Shown: positions 16,616 through 26,231, counted from the stretch's first letter. The stretch is DNA of 64,000 nucleotides from Sphingobacterium bambusae (GCF_033955345.1 NZ_CP138332.1:2976001-3040000), one strand, 5' to 3'. Notes: generated by a model not told the origin, from the letters alone. Translations and numbers: made by a program.

Positions 16616-17614
16616 TTAACGTACTTGTGTAAATTCCCAGGTGTTATCAAAGATGAATGCACCATTCAATCCAGTTGTGATATATCCTTTTCCGTTTAAG
16701 GCGAATCCTACTGCTTTTTCACGAGCGTCTGCAGGAAGTGCTTGATGCTTGTCTGTCCAAGAGTCAGATGCAGGCTCATATTTCCATACTGTACTGGTGA
16801 TGCTAGATCCGCTGCGACCGCTAACCACATAACCTGCATTGCCTACAACAAATGCACTAGCATTGTATTTTCTTGCATCGTATGTATAGGTATCGTCATT
16901 ACGGTTCAAATCAGCAAGAGCTGTCCAGTTTGTTCCATCAAAGGAGTAGAAATCTTCAGGTAAGCTGGAGCTGTTTGCATATCCACCGCCTACGTAAGCT
17001 CTGTCGCCAATAACGAACGCAAAGGCAAACGCTTTCTTGTATTTAAAAGGAACAGAGATTTCTGACCATGTGTTCGTCGCAGGATCGTAGCGGTAAAAAT
17101 CGCTAAACTTAGCATCTGTGCGAGTTGATCCTAACCCAACATAAGCAAAGTTACCTAAAGTGAAGGCTACAGCGCCATAGCGAGCTCGGCCTGGGAAAGG
17201 AGCGATAGCAGTCCATACCTTGGTTGCTGGATCGTAACTATAGAAGTCATCAAGATCTTCGGAACCTGTAGATCCTGTACCAACATAACCTTTTCCGTTG
17301 ATCGAAAATCCTACGGCCATTTGGCGGGCTTCGCCAGGGAAATCAGTAATGTCAGTCCATGTCGAACCATTAAAACTGGAACCATCATTAACGACACCTT
17401 CATTTCTGACAAATCCACCTACCACGTAAGCTTCGTTGCCAATAGTGAAAGAAGCTGCCCCATTTCTAGGATCGTTTTTGAAAACAATCGATCTTACCCA
17501 TTCCGTTGGTCCCGTATCGGTAGTATCCTCATCATTATCCTTCTTGCACGAGTTGAACGATGTAAAAGCAATAGTGCAGGCTAAGATTAACAATAGCCAA
17601 TTTTTCTTATTCAT
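16616..17614 (-). CDS. Kelch-repeat lipoprotein
   Basis: A 332-residue exported protein with a lipoprotein signal (lipobox FNSC, Cys about residue 23) followed by a disordered Asp/Thr-rich linker. The remainder consists of about six kelch-like blades, each with a pattern such as GKGYVGTGSTGSEDLDDFYS then YDPATKVWTAIAPFPG; together they make a beta-propeller. No catalytic residues are apparent, so a binding or structural role outside the inner membrane is likely. It starts three bases after the DUF4270 gene ends, so the two form an operon. Confidence 0.87.
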   Translation of the reverse strand: MNKKNWLLLILACTIAFTSFNSCKKDNDEDTTDTGPTEWVRSIVFKNDPRNGAASFTIGNEAYVVGGFVRNEGVVNDGSSFNGSTWTDITDFPGEARQMAVGFSINGKGYVGTGSTGSEDLDDFYSYDPATKVWTAIAPFPGRARYGAVAFTLGNFAYVGLGSTRTDAKFSDFYRYDPATNTWSEISVPFKYKKAFAFAFVIGDRAYVGGGYANSSSLPEDFYSFDGTNWTALADLNRNDDTYTYDARKYNASAFVVGNAGYVVSGRSGSSITSTVWKYEPASDSWTDKHQALPADAREKAVGFALNGKGYITTGLNGAFIFDNTWEFTQVR

Positions 17615-17617
17615 AAA

Positions 17618-19000
17618 TTATCTAAATTTAGTGTACAATATATTCAATTTTATTTTGGGTCTTGCATTTTCGACGGCGATAAATGCAGTATTAAATGTGC
17701 TGAAGGTGCTAGCCGTGCCAGGAAACACCGAGCTCAGGTAGAGCGAAGTGTTATCGTAGGTGCCGGTAGACTTGAGATTCTTCATATACAAAATCATGTT
17801 GAAGGTATACCTTCCATTTCTTCCTGCTTGATTGCCTCCTGCAAAAGCCGCCTGCTGAACGGTTCCTGTGCCAAACGGTGTTGGTATGAATGATGTGGGA
17901 ACCCCCTCGTGGTTCGCAACAAATAGCATCAGGCTACCTGGAATAGGATACATCGTGTTGGCCGGCGAACTGGTCTCGATAACCAATTCAGCCTTGTTGA
18001 TCGATATATTTTCATCCTGTAAAAATTCTTTTAACGAAGGAAAGTCTAACTTCGCTACAACACCAGTTCCCGATTGTACATAGGTAAGGCCAGATGTGGT
18101 ACTCGTTTGCATCTCGCGGTTGACTGCCGTCAAGGGTTCGAATACAGTTCCTTCACGGTCATATGCAATATGGTTAAACTGCAAGCTGCGGTCAACAAGA
18201 CTCAATATTTTTGATCCTGATCTTCTAAAACCGTCCGTACCGGTGTAGCTATAGTTGATCTTTACTTGTACGGTATCATTAAAGGCAAGTACCGCCGTAT
18301 TTTCTTCGTCAGGCACCAACACTAAGCCTTTAAAATAATCGCGAAAGTTTTCGTTGGATGACACGCGTAGATCATTCGCTTTGATAAGGTCGAAAAAATT
18401 CTGCCCTATGGACGCGTCTAGACGAATATTTAGGGAATCCAACGCCCGCACACGCGGAGCAAAGCTCGCAGCGCCTATACTTACGGGATTGTAGTCGAAG
18501 GTTTGGTCATTGAAAATAGATGCTCCGGTTACATAAATTGGCAAGGCAGTATTTTGGATTCCTCCGGTAAGCGTTTTGGATTCCAATACTTGATCCAGTT
18601 GGTGAACGCTGATGCGTTGCACTTTTGTCGTGTCTCCGAAATAATAACGATTTGTTGTCGGTCTTAATACCAAATTCAAGGAATCGAATACCGCTGCTTC
18701 GGGAATGTCGTTGGCTATACTGGAGAAACCTATCCTGAAGTAAGAGGTCGATTTAACTTCGCCAAAGCGACTGTCGGCGGCTTTTCCTACCAATACACTG
18801 CCCGTACCTGCAGATGGCATATTGTTCAGTTGAACCGTAGAAGTATTAACCGTAAAGGAGTCGATAAAAGATACGCCCACATTGTTCGTGGCGGTATTAT
18901 CCAACATCACGCTCATATCTTTGTCGCACGCTCCCGCTATGATTAGTATAAAAACTGGTAGTGCAAAAAAGGTAATACTTCTCTTTAAAAATTGATTCAT
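17618..19000 (-). CDS. DUF4270 family lipoprotein
   Basis: A 460-residue exported lipoprotein of the Bacteroidota DUF4270 family (function unknown). Its signal sequence ends in the lipobox AGAC (ATG at 19000 chosen because the open frame upstream begins with TTG and adds ten unneeded residues). Family-like features are the early DNTATNNVGVSFIDSFTVNT segment, the GSVLVGKAADSRFGEVKSTSYFRI motif and a beta-rich body with a conserved FRDYFKGLVLV element. It heads an operon with the kelch lipoprotein, and is divergent from a two-component system that may control it. Confidence 0.85.
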   Translation of the reverse strand: MNQFLKRSITFFALPVFILIIAGACDKDMSVMLDNTATNNVGVSFIDSFTVNTSTVQLNNMPSAGTGSVLVGKAADSRFGEVKSTSYFRIGFSSIANDIPEAAVFDSLNLVLRPTTNRYYFGDTTKVQRISVHQLDQVLESKTLTGGIQNTALPIYVTGASIFNDQTFDYNPVSIGAASFAPRVRALDSLNIRLDASIGQNFFDLIKANDLRVSSNENFRDYFKGLVLVPDEENTAVLAFNDTVQVKINYSYTGTDGFRRSGSKILSLVDRSLQFNHIAYDREGTVFEPLTAVNREMQTSTTSGLTYVQSGTGVVAKLDFPSLKEFLQDENISINKAELVIETSSPANTMYPIPGSLMLFVANHEGVPTSFIPTPFGTGTVQQAAFAGGNQAGRNGRYTFNMILYMKNLKSTGTYDNTSLYLSSVFPGTASTFSTFNTAFIAVENARPKIKLNILYTKFR

Positions 19001-19017
19001 ACTTATTATTTGACTAG

Positions 19018-19025
19018 CAAAAGTA
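19018..19025 (-). promoter_or_regulatory. Candidate -7 box for the DUF4270-kelch operon
   Basis: Read on the minus strand this is TACTTTTG, an exact TAnnTTTG match, 17 bases before the ATG at 19000. One copy of a 20-bp repeat (19046-19065) sits just upstream, covering the -33 region. Confidence 0.5.
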
Positions 19026-19045
19026 ATCAAATGAAACAGTTAACG

Positions 19046-19065
19046 AGTGTTATATTTTGTTAAAA
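19046..19065 (+). repeat. 20-bp element, copy 1 (candidate operator)
   Basis: AGTGTTATATTTTGTTAAAA, identical to a second copy at 19152-19171. The flanks are also alike (GTTAA ahead of both). It overlaps the -33 area of the DUF4270 promoter. Confidence 0.6.
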
Positions 19066-19151
19066 TACCCTTTGACTTAACGCTTGCGAAATGGCGTTTC
19101 TAGGGATTTATGATGTATTCTTCTCGTTTTCGTTCCAGCGAACTGTTAATC

Positions 19152-19171
19152 AGTGTTATATTTTGTTAAAA
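19152..19171 (+). repeat. 20-bp element, copy 2 (candidate operator)
   Basis: Same 20 bases as 19046-19065, same orientation, 106 bp further on. It ends 12 bases before the -33 TTG of the sensor-kinase promoter, a place where an activator or autoregulator could bind. Confidence 0.6.
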
Positions 19172-19183
19172 CTAGCCGATTAC

Positions 19184-19215
19184 TTGTGCGTTGCAAATCT
19201 ACTAATTTAAATTTG
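19184..19215 (+). promoter_or_regulatory. Candidate promoter of the kinase/regulator operon
   Basis: TTG at 19184-19186 (-33 region) and TAAATTTG at 19208-19215 (exact TAnnTTTG) with 21 bases between. The kinase ATG follows nine bases after the -7 box, leaving a very short leader. Confidence 0.5.
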
Positions 19216-19223
19216 TATTAATA

Positions 19224-20654
19224 ATGTTAAAAAAGTATAAAATCCTGCTTGCACTGATCGTCTTAACGGCTACTGGAATGGCCATGGTGTTGTTGTTTTG
19301 GCTGGTTGGGAGCTATAAAAGTGAACGCGAACTATTTCTTGGAACGGCAGAACGTTCCTTGTTCAATGTGCTACAAAAGTATTACCAAAATGAGTTTGCG
19401 GAGTCCCCGAAACGAGCGCGTACCGATAGTTTAGAGAGCCAACGCCGACATAAAGGAATGCTCAATTTGTTAAAACATGTCTATCCAGATTTGGATGTCG
19501 CCCCTATGCGTACTTATCTAGATACCGCTGATTTCCGACGCGGCAGAAATCGACGAGGGCGGGATGACGAGCATGCTAAAGAAACACCGAACGAACTATT
19601 GCCGCTGTACTTACTGGAAAAGATGGACTTTAACGCGCAATTGGTAGACACCTTGGAAGCACGTTTGGCGAAAGCTTTGGCTCGAAACGGCATTCAGGCC
19701 AAATTTCAGCTTTCTACGGAAATTATTCCGCGTGAACGTTTTGATCAACATGTCCGAGATAGGAAGAAACAGGCCTACTTATTTACTCGTCCCATCTTAA
19801 TCAACCCCGAGAACGAACAATTCCTTTTGGCGAGATTCGATAACCCTTGGCCATATTTGGCTGTTAAGTTGGGTGGACAATTTGTTTTCTCCTTGCTCTT
19901 GCTCACGGCGTTGATAGGTACCTTTATTTATCTATTGAAAACCATTCGAAAGCAGAATCAATCAGCCATTCTAAGGAAGGCATTTGTTAATAATATGACG
20001 CATGAGTTGAAAACACCGGTGTCTACCGTAATGGCGGCCGTCGAAGCTATACAACGTTTTGTGGCCAAAGACGATAAAGTACGGATGCATAAGTACTTGG
20101 ATATTTCGAAGGCAGAGCTAGAGCATTTGAATGATATGATTGAACGGGTGCTTGCGCTTGATGTGGACGAGACACATCGGGTGCGTTTGACCAAAAGTAC
20201 GTTTGATTTGGTACCTTTTGTCCGAAGCTGTCTAGAAGTGGCTACTATTGCTACACAAAAGCAGGTGAAGGTGATTTTTAATCCCGATGTGGAACGCTTA
20301 GATTTACTTGCGGACGAGGCACATTTAAAGAATGTTCTTGGTAATTTGTTGGACAATGCAATAAAGTACTCCGATGATCCCGTGCAGATAACGGTGACCT
20401 TAAAAGACCGCACAAATGATGTGGTATTGTCCATCGCTGATAAAGGGAAGGGGATTCCTGCTGAGCATCTACCTAGGGTTTTTGATATGTTTTTCCGTGT
20501 CCCAGCCGGGACAGTACATGAGGTCAAGGGATTCGGCTTAGGTCTCGCCTACGTCAAACATGTGCTTGAGCAGCATGCTGGCCGCATTCGGGTGCAAAGT
20601 GAAATTGGAAAAGGTAGTATATTTACAATCAATATTCCTAAAAACCAGCTATAA
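19224..20654 (+). CDS. Membrane sensor histidine kinase
   Basis: A 476-residue kinase of a two-component system. One membrane helix lies near residues 8-30, a periplasmic sensing region of roughly 185 residues follows (no recognised domain), then a second helix (FVFSLLLLTALIGTFIYLL, about 219-237). The HisKA motif FVNNMTHELKTPVS places the phospho-accepting His at residue 260. The ATPase domain shows N box NLLDNAIKYSD, G1 ADKGKGIP, F box DMFFRVP and G2 GFGLGLAYVKHVL. It overlaps the response regulator by one base (TAATG), so they are coupled. Confidence 0.93.
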   Translation: MLKKYKILLALIVLTATGMAMVLLFWLVGSYKSERELFLGTAERSLFNVLQKYYQNEFAESPKRARTDSLESQRRHKGMLNLLKHVYPDLDVAPMRTYLDTADFRRGRNRRGRDDEHAKETPNELLPLYLLEKMDFNAQLVDTLEARLAKALARNGIQAKFQLSTEIIPRERFDQHVRDRKKQAYLFTRPILINPENEQFLLARFDNPWPYLAVKLGGQFVFSLLLLTALIGTFIYLLKTIRKQNQSAILRKAFVNNMTHELKTPVSTVMAAVEAIQRFVAKDDKVRMHKYLDISKAELEHLNDMIERVLALDVDETHRVRLTKSTFDLVPFVRSCLEVATIATQKQVKVIFNPDVERLDLLADEAHLKNVLGNLLDNAIKYSDDPVQITVTLKDRTNDVVLSIADKGKGIPAEHLPRVFDMFFRVPAGTVHEVKGFGLGLAYVKHVLEQHAGRIRVQSEIGKGSIFTINIPKNQL

Positions 20655-21328
20655 TGGTAGACGTATTATATGTAGAAGACGAAACAAGCTTAGCTCTAAT
20701 CGTTTCGGATAGTTTGGAAGCGCACGGTTTTCAGGTCGTTCATAAGCAAAATGGACGTGATGCGGTTATCGCCTTCAAACATAAGAAGCCCGATATTGTT
20801 GTTTTGGATATCATGATGCCGATGATGGATGGATTTTCCGTAGCGCAAGAAATTCGAAAAGTCGATTTGCATACACCGATTATCTTTCTGACCGCCATGA
20901 CGCAGACCGAAGATGTGGTTAAAGGATTCCACCTTGGAGCCAACGACTATGTGCGTAAGCCTTTTAAGATCGAAGAGCTTATCGTGCGTATTGAGGCGCT
21001 TACGAAAAAGGCAAACATTGTACAGGCACAAAAGCAGTATCAAATTGGTCATTTTACCTTAGACACGATTAAATCAACCTTAAGCTTGGGCAACGAGCAG
21101 GAGAAATTGTCTTTCCGCGAAGTGGAGCTACTGCGAAGGCTGTACGAGCATAAAGACGAGGTGGTGCCGCGGGAAGAGATTATCCGTGCCTACTGGAACG
21201 ATGATACCTATTTTACCGGACGAAGCCTAGATGTTTTTATCAGTCGCATACGAAAATACCTCTCTAAAGACGAAAGGATCAAGATAACCAATATCCGTAG
21301 CATTGGATATATGTTGACGATTGACTAA
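20654..21328 (+). CDS. OmpR-family response regulator
   Basis: The 224-residue partner of the kinase upstream. The receiver domain has the acidic pocket (YVEDE), the phospho-acceptor Asp52 in VVLDIMMPMMDG, the conserved Thr in FLTAM and Lys in VRKPFK. The C-terminal winged helix (about 128-224) contains SFREVELLRRLYEHKDEVVPREEII and ends with the ISRIRKYLS...ITNIRSIGYML recognition/wing part. Regulators of this type bind direct repeats; the paired 20-bp element upstream of its own operon is a candidate site (inference). Confidence 0.94.
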   Translation: MVDVLYVEDETSLALIVSDSLEAHGFQVVHKQNGRDAVIAFKHKKPDIVVLDIMMPMMDGFSVAQEIRKVDLHTPIIFLTAMTQTEDVVKGFHLGANDYVRKPFKIEELIVRIEALTKKANIVQAQKQYQIGHFTLDTIKSTLSLGNEQEKLSFREVELLRRLYEHKDEVVPREEIIRAYWNDDTYFTGRSLDVFISRIRKYLSKDERIKITNIRSIGYMLTID

Positions 21329-21337
21329 ATTGTGCTG

Positions 21338-21928
21338 ATGAAAGCACTTGTTATCGTTGACATGCAATATGACTTTTTGCCCGGTGGACGCTTGGCAGTC
21401 CCTAATGGCGAAGAGATTATTGACGTTATTAATACTATTCAAAAGGACTATGATCTTGTTGTTGCTACGCAAGACTGGCACCCTGCCGACCATTATAGTT
21501 TTATCTCCCAACATCTTGGGCAAAATGTTTACGATACGATCATGCTGCAGGGACTCGAGCAAACACTCTGGCCAGATCACTGCGTACAAGGGTCACCTGG
21601 TGCCGATTTTGTCGCTGAATTGGATACGCTTAAGGTAGCGGCTATTTTTCGAAAAGGAATGGACAGACATATCGATAGTTACTCTGGTTTTTTCGATAAT
21701 GGACATCTTCAGGCCACCGGTTTGGCGGGCTATCTTCACGCCAAAGGTGTGAATGAGGTGCACGTCTGTGGCCTCGCTGCTGACTACTGCGTTTTTTTTA
21801 CGGCTATGGATAGTTTGCAAATGGGCTTTGAAACCAGCATCCTGCTTGACGCGACTCGAGCAATCGACCCGGCAAAACTAGCGGAAAAGTTGGCGTTGTT
21901 CCGTTCCAAAGGAGGGAAAGTTCGTTAG
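21338..21928 (+). CDS. pncA: Nicotinamidase
   Basis: It hydrolyses nicotinamide to nicotinate for NAD salvage, and would activate pyrazinamide. The cysteine-hydrolase fold shows the catalytic triad: Asp in LVIVDMQYDF, Lys in IFRKGMD and Cys in LAADYCVFF, plus the metal-binding His residues in TQDWHPADHYSF and TLWPDHCVQGS. At 196 residues it is full-length. An ATG at 21338 is chosen; a GTG six bases earlier is also in frame. It follows the response regulator by only ten bases and may be transcribed with it. Confidence 0.94.
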   Translation: MKALVIVDMQYDFLPGGRLAVPNGEEIIDVINTIQKDYDLVVATQDWHPADHYSFISQHLGQNVYDTIMLQGLEQTLWPDHCVQGSPGADFVAELDTLKVAAIFRKGMDRHIDSYSGFFDNGHLQATGLAGYLHAKGVNEVHVCGLAADYCVFFTAMDSLQMGFETSILLDATRAIDPAKLAEKLALFRSKGGKVR

Positions 21929-22155
21929 TAGACCTGTTGGTACAGTGCGCTGAATAGCCATTTAAAAGTCTCGATTGTGTTGTGCTTTATAAGGCAGCTG
22001 TTTCTATGTACGGTATCCGCTAATTAGCTGTTAGAAAATTTTGTGAATATCAGGGCGGCCATGTTTGATGGTACGGCTATTGCACGAAAGCTTTGGGTGA
22101 TGTGCGTGACTGTTTTGTGGATTGGTAAAAATAGCGGACGACATCCTAAATTTGA

Positions 22156-22163
22156 TATCTTTG
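22156..22163 (+). promoter_or_regulatory. Candidate -7 box for the TetR gene
   Basis: TATCTTTG matches TAnnTTTG exactly and lies 14 bases before the ATG. No convincing -33 element was found. Confidence 0.45.
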
Positions 22164-22177
22164 TAAAAAAATAATAC

Positions 22178-22720
22178 ATGAAAGATACGACGTTAAGCCG
22201 TAAAGAGAAAATAATGAAAGTAGCACTTTCGCTTTTTGCTACGAAAGGCTATGTAGATACGTCAACGAAAGAGATATCGGTAGAAGCGGGCGTTTCCGAG
22301 GCTCTTATATTTAAGCATTTTGGGAATAAAGATTCTTTGCTAGCGCATATCATAAAAGCTGGCTATCGTCGTGTGCTATCGCATCATAGGGGCATGATGA
22401 CCTACCGAAACCCAAAGGAATTTCTGCAGAATATGATTTTTCTCCCCAGTAAATTGGTGGCTGAAGAACCTCTTTTTTGGAAACTGCAGGAACGACTTTC
22501 GCATAATAGCTTTTCTAAGCAACAACACGAGCAATTTATGAAACCTGTGCAGCCCATTTTGGTTAAAGCTTTTACTGAGCTGGGTTATAGAGATCCGGAG
22601 TTGGAAACACAGCTCCTGTTGTTACTCATCGATATGCTTTGGAAGCGTGAAGCTAGCGGCGATATCAATAATGGCGTAAGTTTGTCGCAGCTGCTGGAAA
22701 AGAAATATGAACTACTATAG
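22178..22720 (+). CDS. TetR/AcrR family transcriptional regulator
   Basis: A 180-residue repressor-type regulator. The N-terminal helix-turn-helix is clear: KEKIMKVALSLFATKGYVDTSTKEISVEAGVSEALIFKHFGNKDSLL. The C-terminal ligand domain is variable and gives no ligand. The gene stands 89 bases ahead of the GH3 gene in the same direction, so it could control that gene or itself, but this is only positional. No efflux genes are next to it, which are the commonest TetR partners. Confidence 0.9.
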   Translation: MKDTTLSRKEKIMKVALSLFATKGYVDTSTKEISVEAGVSEALIFKHFGNKDSLLAHIIKAGYRRVLSHHRGMMTYRNPKEFLQNMIFLPSKLVAEEPLFWKLQERLSHNSFSKQQHEQFMKPVQPILVKAFTELGYRDPELETQLLLLLIDMLWKREASGDINNGVSLSQLLEKKYELL

Positions 22721-22809
22721 TGCATGTTTTTGCGTGTTTTTATTTTAAATATGCAAAAATTTGACATTTTCTTTTTTTCATGTATATTCGAGGCGATAAA
22801 TTACTAGAT

Positions 22810-24513
22810 ATGATCAAGAAACTTTTGCTTTTTTTAATATTGGCTGTGTGTATGCTTGCCGCCAAGGCGCAAAAAAAGCCCGATTTCGTACAGGTAATAA
22901 ACAGCAAGAATGCCTGGGTCGATTCTGTTTTCAATAAGCTGAGTCAAAAAGAGCGCATTGCCCAATTGTTTCTCGTTAGAGCACATACGAATTTGGGTAA
23001 GAAATATATTGACTCCGTTGCGCAGGTGATTCGCAAAGAGCAACTTGGGGGGCTAGTGGTCTTTCAAGGTGGCCCTGTGCGTCACGCCCAAATGTTCAAC
23101 CAGTATCAAAAGTTGAGCAAAGTTCCTTTGTTGATTACCTACGATGGAGAATGGGGCCTTGGGATGCGTATGCCGGACTCCACGCTATCCTATCCTTACC
23201 AAATGACACTGGGTGCTATTCAGAACGAACACCTTATCTATGAGATGGGAAGGCAAATCGCACGCGATTTTCAACGCATAGGTATGCACTTTAATTTTGC
23301 TCCCGTGGTGGATATTAATAATAATCCGAAAAATCCGGTGATCAACTTCCGCTCTTTTGGTGACAACAAATATAATGTCACCCGCAAAGCAAAGGCCTAT
23401 ATGGATGGAATGATTGATGGTGGAATAATTGCATCACTAAAGCATTTTCCCGGTCACGGGGATACAGATGTCGACTCGCACCATGATCTCCCTCAATTAA
23501 ACTTCTCCAAGAAACGTTTGGACACCTTAGAAATTTTTCCATTCCGAGCGTTGATCAAGGCGGGTGCGCCAGCCATTATGGTGGCGCATATGAACATTCC
23601 ATCCTTGGATGCTGCGCCTAATATCCCTTCTTCCATATCAAAGAAAGTAGTCACGGATCTTCTGCGTAAAGAGCTAGGCTTTCGTGGGCTTGCCGTAACC
23701 GATGCTATGGACATGAATGGCGTGAAGAAGTTCTTCCCGAATGGCGAAGCTGATGTTATGGCAATCGAAGCTGGCCATGACCTCTTGGAGGTGTCAGAAA
23801 ACAGTGCCCGCGCCATTGATCTGGTTGAAAAGGCCGTAAAAAGCGGTCGCATCAAGCAAGCGGATTTAGACCAGCGTGTCAAGCGCGTACTGGCCGCGAA
23901 ATACTGGGTTGGGCTCCATCAATATAGGCCCGTGCCGATGCAAAATCTGTTTACAGACTTAAACAGTAGCGCGGCAAAGCAGCTTGTGCAGCGTCTTGCC
24001 GATGCGGCGGTGACCGTCTTAAAGGCCGATCGGCGCATAAAGACCTTTGATCGTCGTGCAGAGACCGCGATTGTATCGGTGGGGATTGGACAGGCGCAGG
24101 ACTTTGAAAAGGAGATAGCCACGCAGCTAACGGAAAAGACACAGTTTTTTGTTACAGGGAAGGAGACAGAAGATCAGTTAAAGGAATTGCTGAAGGAAAT
24201 CCGAGGTTCGCGTCAGATTCTTTTGGTTGTTCATGACAACAGGCCGCGTCCGCGCAGTGAGTCAGACCTTTCGGAGCCTGTTCGGGAGTTTGTCGACAAG
24301 CTTGCCGGAAGGCGAACGATTACCGTGATGTTCACTAATCCTTACATGTTGGATAACCTTTCTGTCGATCGAAGTAGTGGCATCATCATGGCTTACCAAA
24401 ATGATGGTTTTATGCAGAAAGCTGCCGTTAAGCTTCTACTTGGGCAGATCAAAGCACAAGGAAAGCTTCCTGTAGCGATCAATAAGAAGTTTCAATATGG
24501 CGATGGGCTTTAG
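22810..24513 (+). CDS. Secreted GH3 glycosidase, beta-N-acetylhexosaminidase type (NagZ-like)
   Basis: A periplasmic glycoside hydrolase likely removing terminal N-acetylglucosamine, possibly from muropeptides or glycan strands. The ATG at 22810 gives a classic signal peptide (ending LAAKAQ); the open frame runs 10 codons further up without improving the family match. The NagZ fingerprint KHFPGHGDTDVDSHHDLP (about residue 215, with the acid/base Asp-His pair) and the nucleophile motif LAVTDAMDMNGV (about 298) are present. After the TIM barrel a C-terminal alpha/beta domain of ~200 residues follows. NagZ of E. coli is cytoplasmic, this one is exported. A strong terminator follows. Confidence 0.9.
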   Translation: MIKKLLLFLILAVCMLAAKAQKKPDFVQVINSKNAWVDSVFNKLSQKERIAQLFLVRAHTNLGKKYIDSVAQVIRKEQLGGLVVFQGGPVRHAQMFNQYQKLSKVPLLITYDGEWGLGMRMPDSTLSYPYQMTLGAIQNEHLIYEMGRQIARDFQRIGMHFNFAPVVDINNNPKNPVINFRSFGDNKYNVTRKAKAYMDGMIDGGIIASLKHFPGHGDTDVDSHHDLPQLNFSKKRLDTLEIFPFRALIKAGAPAIMVAHMNIPSLDAAPNIPSSISKKVVTDLLRKELGFRGLAVTDAMDMNGVKKFFPNGEADVMAIEAGHDLLEVSENSARAIDLVEKAVKSGRIKQADLDQRVKRVLAAKYWVGLHQYRPVPMQNLFTDLNSSAAKQLVQRLADAAVTVLKADRRIKTFDRRAETAIVSVGIGQAQDFEKEIATQLTEKTQFFVTGKETEDQLKELLKEIRGSRQILLVVHDNRPRPRSESDLSEPVREFVDKLAGRRTITVMFTNPYMLDNLSVDRSSGIIMAYQNDGFMQKAAVKLLLGQIKAQGKLPVAINKKFQYGDGL

Positions 24514-24628
24514 GAGGTTCGTTTGGAGATCTGTACAATGTCATGCGGGTTGCTCTATTTGACGTCAACGATTCAAAAAGTAAAAACATATTATAGACAG
24601 AATATACAGGAACATCCCCTGCAATATG

Positions 24629-24676
24629 AATGTTGCCCGTTTCTACGCTAGATAGAAACGGGCAACATTTTTTTTA
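24629..24676 (+). terminator. Terminator after the GH3 gene
   Basis: A perfect 17-bp stem (AATGTTGCCCGTTTCTA and its complement) with a 7-base loop, followed by eight T. Very strong. It is about 115 bases past the stop; the rest of this ~290-base gap shows only the sdaA promoter box. Confidence 0.92.
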
Positions 24677-24775
24677 ATGCGATATTGTTAAGTAAAGCGA
24701 TTCGCTATTAGCATATTGCTAAATCTTTCTCCCAAAAATTGCTACGAATAATGGCGGATATTGATGCATAAACGA

Positions 24776-24783
24776 TATTTTTG
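24776..24783 (+). promoter_or_regulatory. Candidate -7 box for sdaA
   Basis: TATTTTTG fits TAnnTTTG and lies 20 bases before the ATG. Confidence 0.4.
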
Positions 24784-24803
24784 TGAGAGCTTAAATTTTG
24801 AAA

Positions 24804-26231
24804 ATGGCAAACGAGCGAATCTCTATTTTTGATATGTTTAAAATCGGTATCGGACCTTCGAGTTCGCATACGCTTGGCCCTTGGCGGGCGGCGCAACGTT
24901 TCGTTGACCTGCTTAAACAACGGGGAGCGTTACAACATACCGTCGGCGTAAACATATTGTTGTATGGTTCGCTTGCAAAAACTGGCGTGGGCCATGGAAC
25001 GGATATAGCGACCCTTCTTGGGCTTAGCGGAGACGATCCCGTCACGTTCGATGTGTATCAAGTGATGCCCAAGGTGCATGATATAAAAACTTCCGGAAAG
25101 ATTTTCTTGGGCGGAGAGAAGGAGGTGCCTTTTTCGTACAAAACGGATCTTATGTTTCTGTACGCCGAAAGCTTACCCTTCCATCCCAATGCCGTTACCT
25201 TTCAAGCTTTTTTGGCTGATGGTACGGCGATTTCGGAAACATATTATTCTATCGGCGGCGGTTTTGTGGTTCAGGAGAACGATGCTGATGGCGTGTTGAG
25301 CGAGGTGGACCTGCCTTTTCCAGTGGATACGGCACAGGAGCTGATGGTGTGGTGCATGCGTACGGGATTGAAGATCTCGGAGCTAGTGATGGAGAATGAG
25401 CTCTCTTGGCGCAGCGAGGAAGAGACGAAGACCGGCGTACTACAGATATTCCATACACTCAAAGATTGTATATACAAGGGCTGCCATACCGCCGGCGTAC
25501 TTCCCGGCGGGTTGCTCGTGGAACGTCGGGCGGCCAAAATGAACCAGCGGCTTTTAAAAGGTCGGTCCTATGCTGATTACGATACTTGGCTTGCTGCGAT
25601 ACGCGAGGGAGGAAAGGATTTCGGTTATATCCTAGATTGGGTAAGTTGCTTCGCTTTGGCAGTCAATGAAGAAAATGCATCTTTCGGTAGGGTCGTTACG
25701 GCGCCAACAAATGGCGCCTCAGGCGTTATTCCTGCCGTGTTACAATACTATATCACTTTCCATGACAGCTACCGCGAGGATAAGATTATGCAGTTTATTG
25801 CGACGGCCTCCGAAATTGGTTCTATCTTTAAAAAAGGAGCTACAATATCTGCTGCGATGGGGGGCTGTCAAGCGGAAATAGGCGTGTCATCAGCGATGGC
25901 TGCAGGAGCATTGACGGAATGCTTGGGCGGATCCCAGCGACAGGTGCTGATGGCTGCTGAGATTGCCATGGAGCATCATCTCGGCCTTACCTGTGATCCG
26001 ATTGGCGGCTTGGTGCAGATTCCCTGTATCGAACGTAATACCATGGGTGCGGTGAAGGCAATAACAGCAGCACAGCTGGCGTTAAATTCTAATCCGGATA
26101 AGGCCAAGGTAAGCTTGGATGCTGTGGTGAGCACCATGTGGGATACAGCGCAAGATATGAACGTGAAATATAAGGAAACTGCCGATGGTGGTTTGGCGAT
26201 TAAGGTGCCGCTCAGTCTTCCAGAATGTTAG
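24804..26231 (+). CDS. sdaA: L-serine ammonia-lyase (iron-sulfur, single chain)
   Basis: It deaminates L-serine to pyruvate and ammonia using a [4Fe-4S] cluster. The beta domain opens with [20 protein letters not shown], the alpha domain contains [39 protein letters not shown] and [16 protein letters not shown], which carry the cluster cysteines and substrate loops. Both domains are in one 475-residue polypeptide as in proteobacterial SdaA. An ATG at 24804 is used; the in-frame TTG two codons earlier is not needed. Confidence 0.95.
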   Translation: MANERISIFDMFKIGIGPSSSHTLGPWRAAQRFVDLLKQRGALQHTVGVNILLYGSLAKTGVGHGTDIATLLGLSGDDPVTFDVYQVMPKVHDIKTSGKIFLGGEKEVPFSYKTDLMFLYAESLPFHPNAVTFQAFLADGTAISETYYSIGGGFVVQENDADGVLSEVDLPFPVDTAQELMVWCMRTGLKISELVMENELSWRSEEETKTGVLQIFHTLKDCIYKGCHTAGVLPGGLLVERRAAKMNQRLLKGRSYADYDTWLAAIREGGKDFGYILDWVSCFALAVNEENASFGRVVTAPTNGASGVIPAVLQYYITFHDSYREDKIMQFIATASEIGSIFKKGATISAAMGGCQAEIGVSSAMAAGALTECLGGSQRQVLMAAEIAMEHHLGLTCDPIGGLVQIPCIERNTMGAVKAITAAQLALNSNPDKAKVSLDAVVSTMWDTAQDMNVKYKETADGGLAIKVPLSLPEC

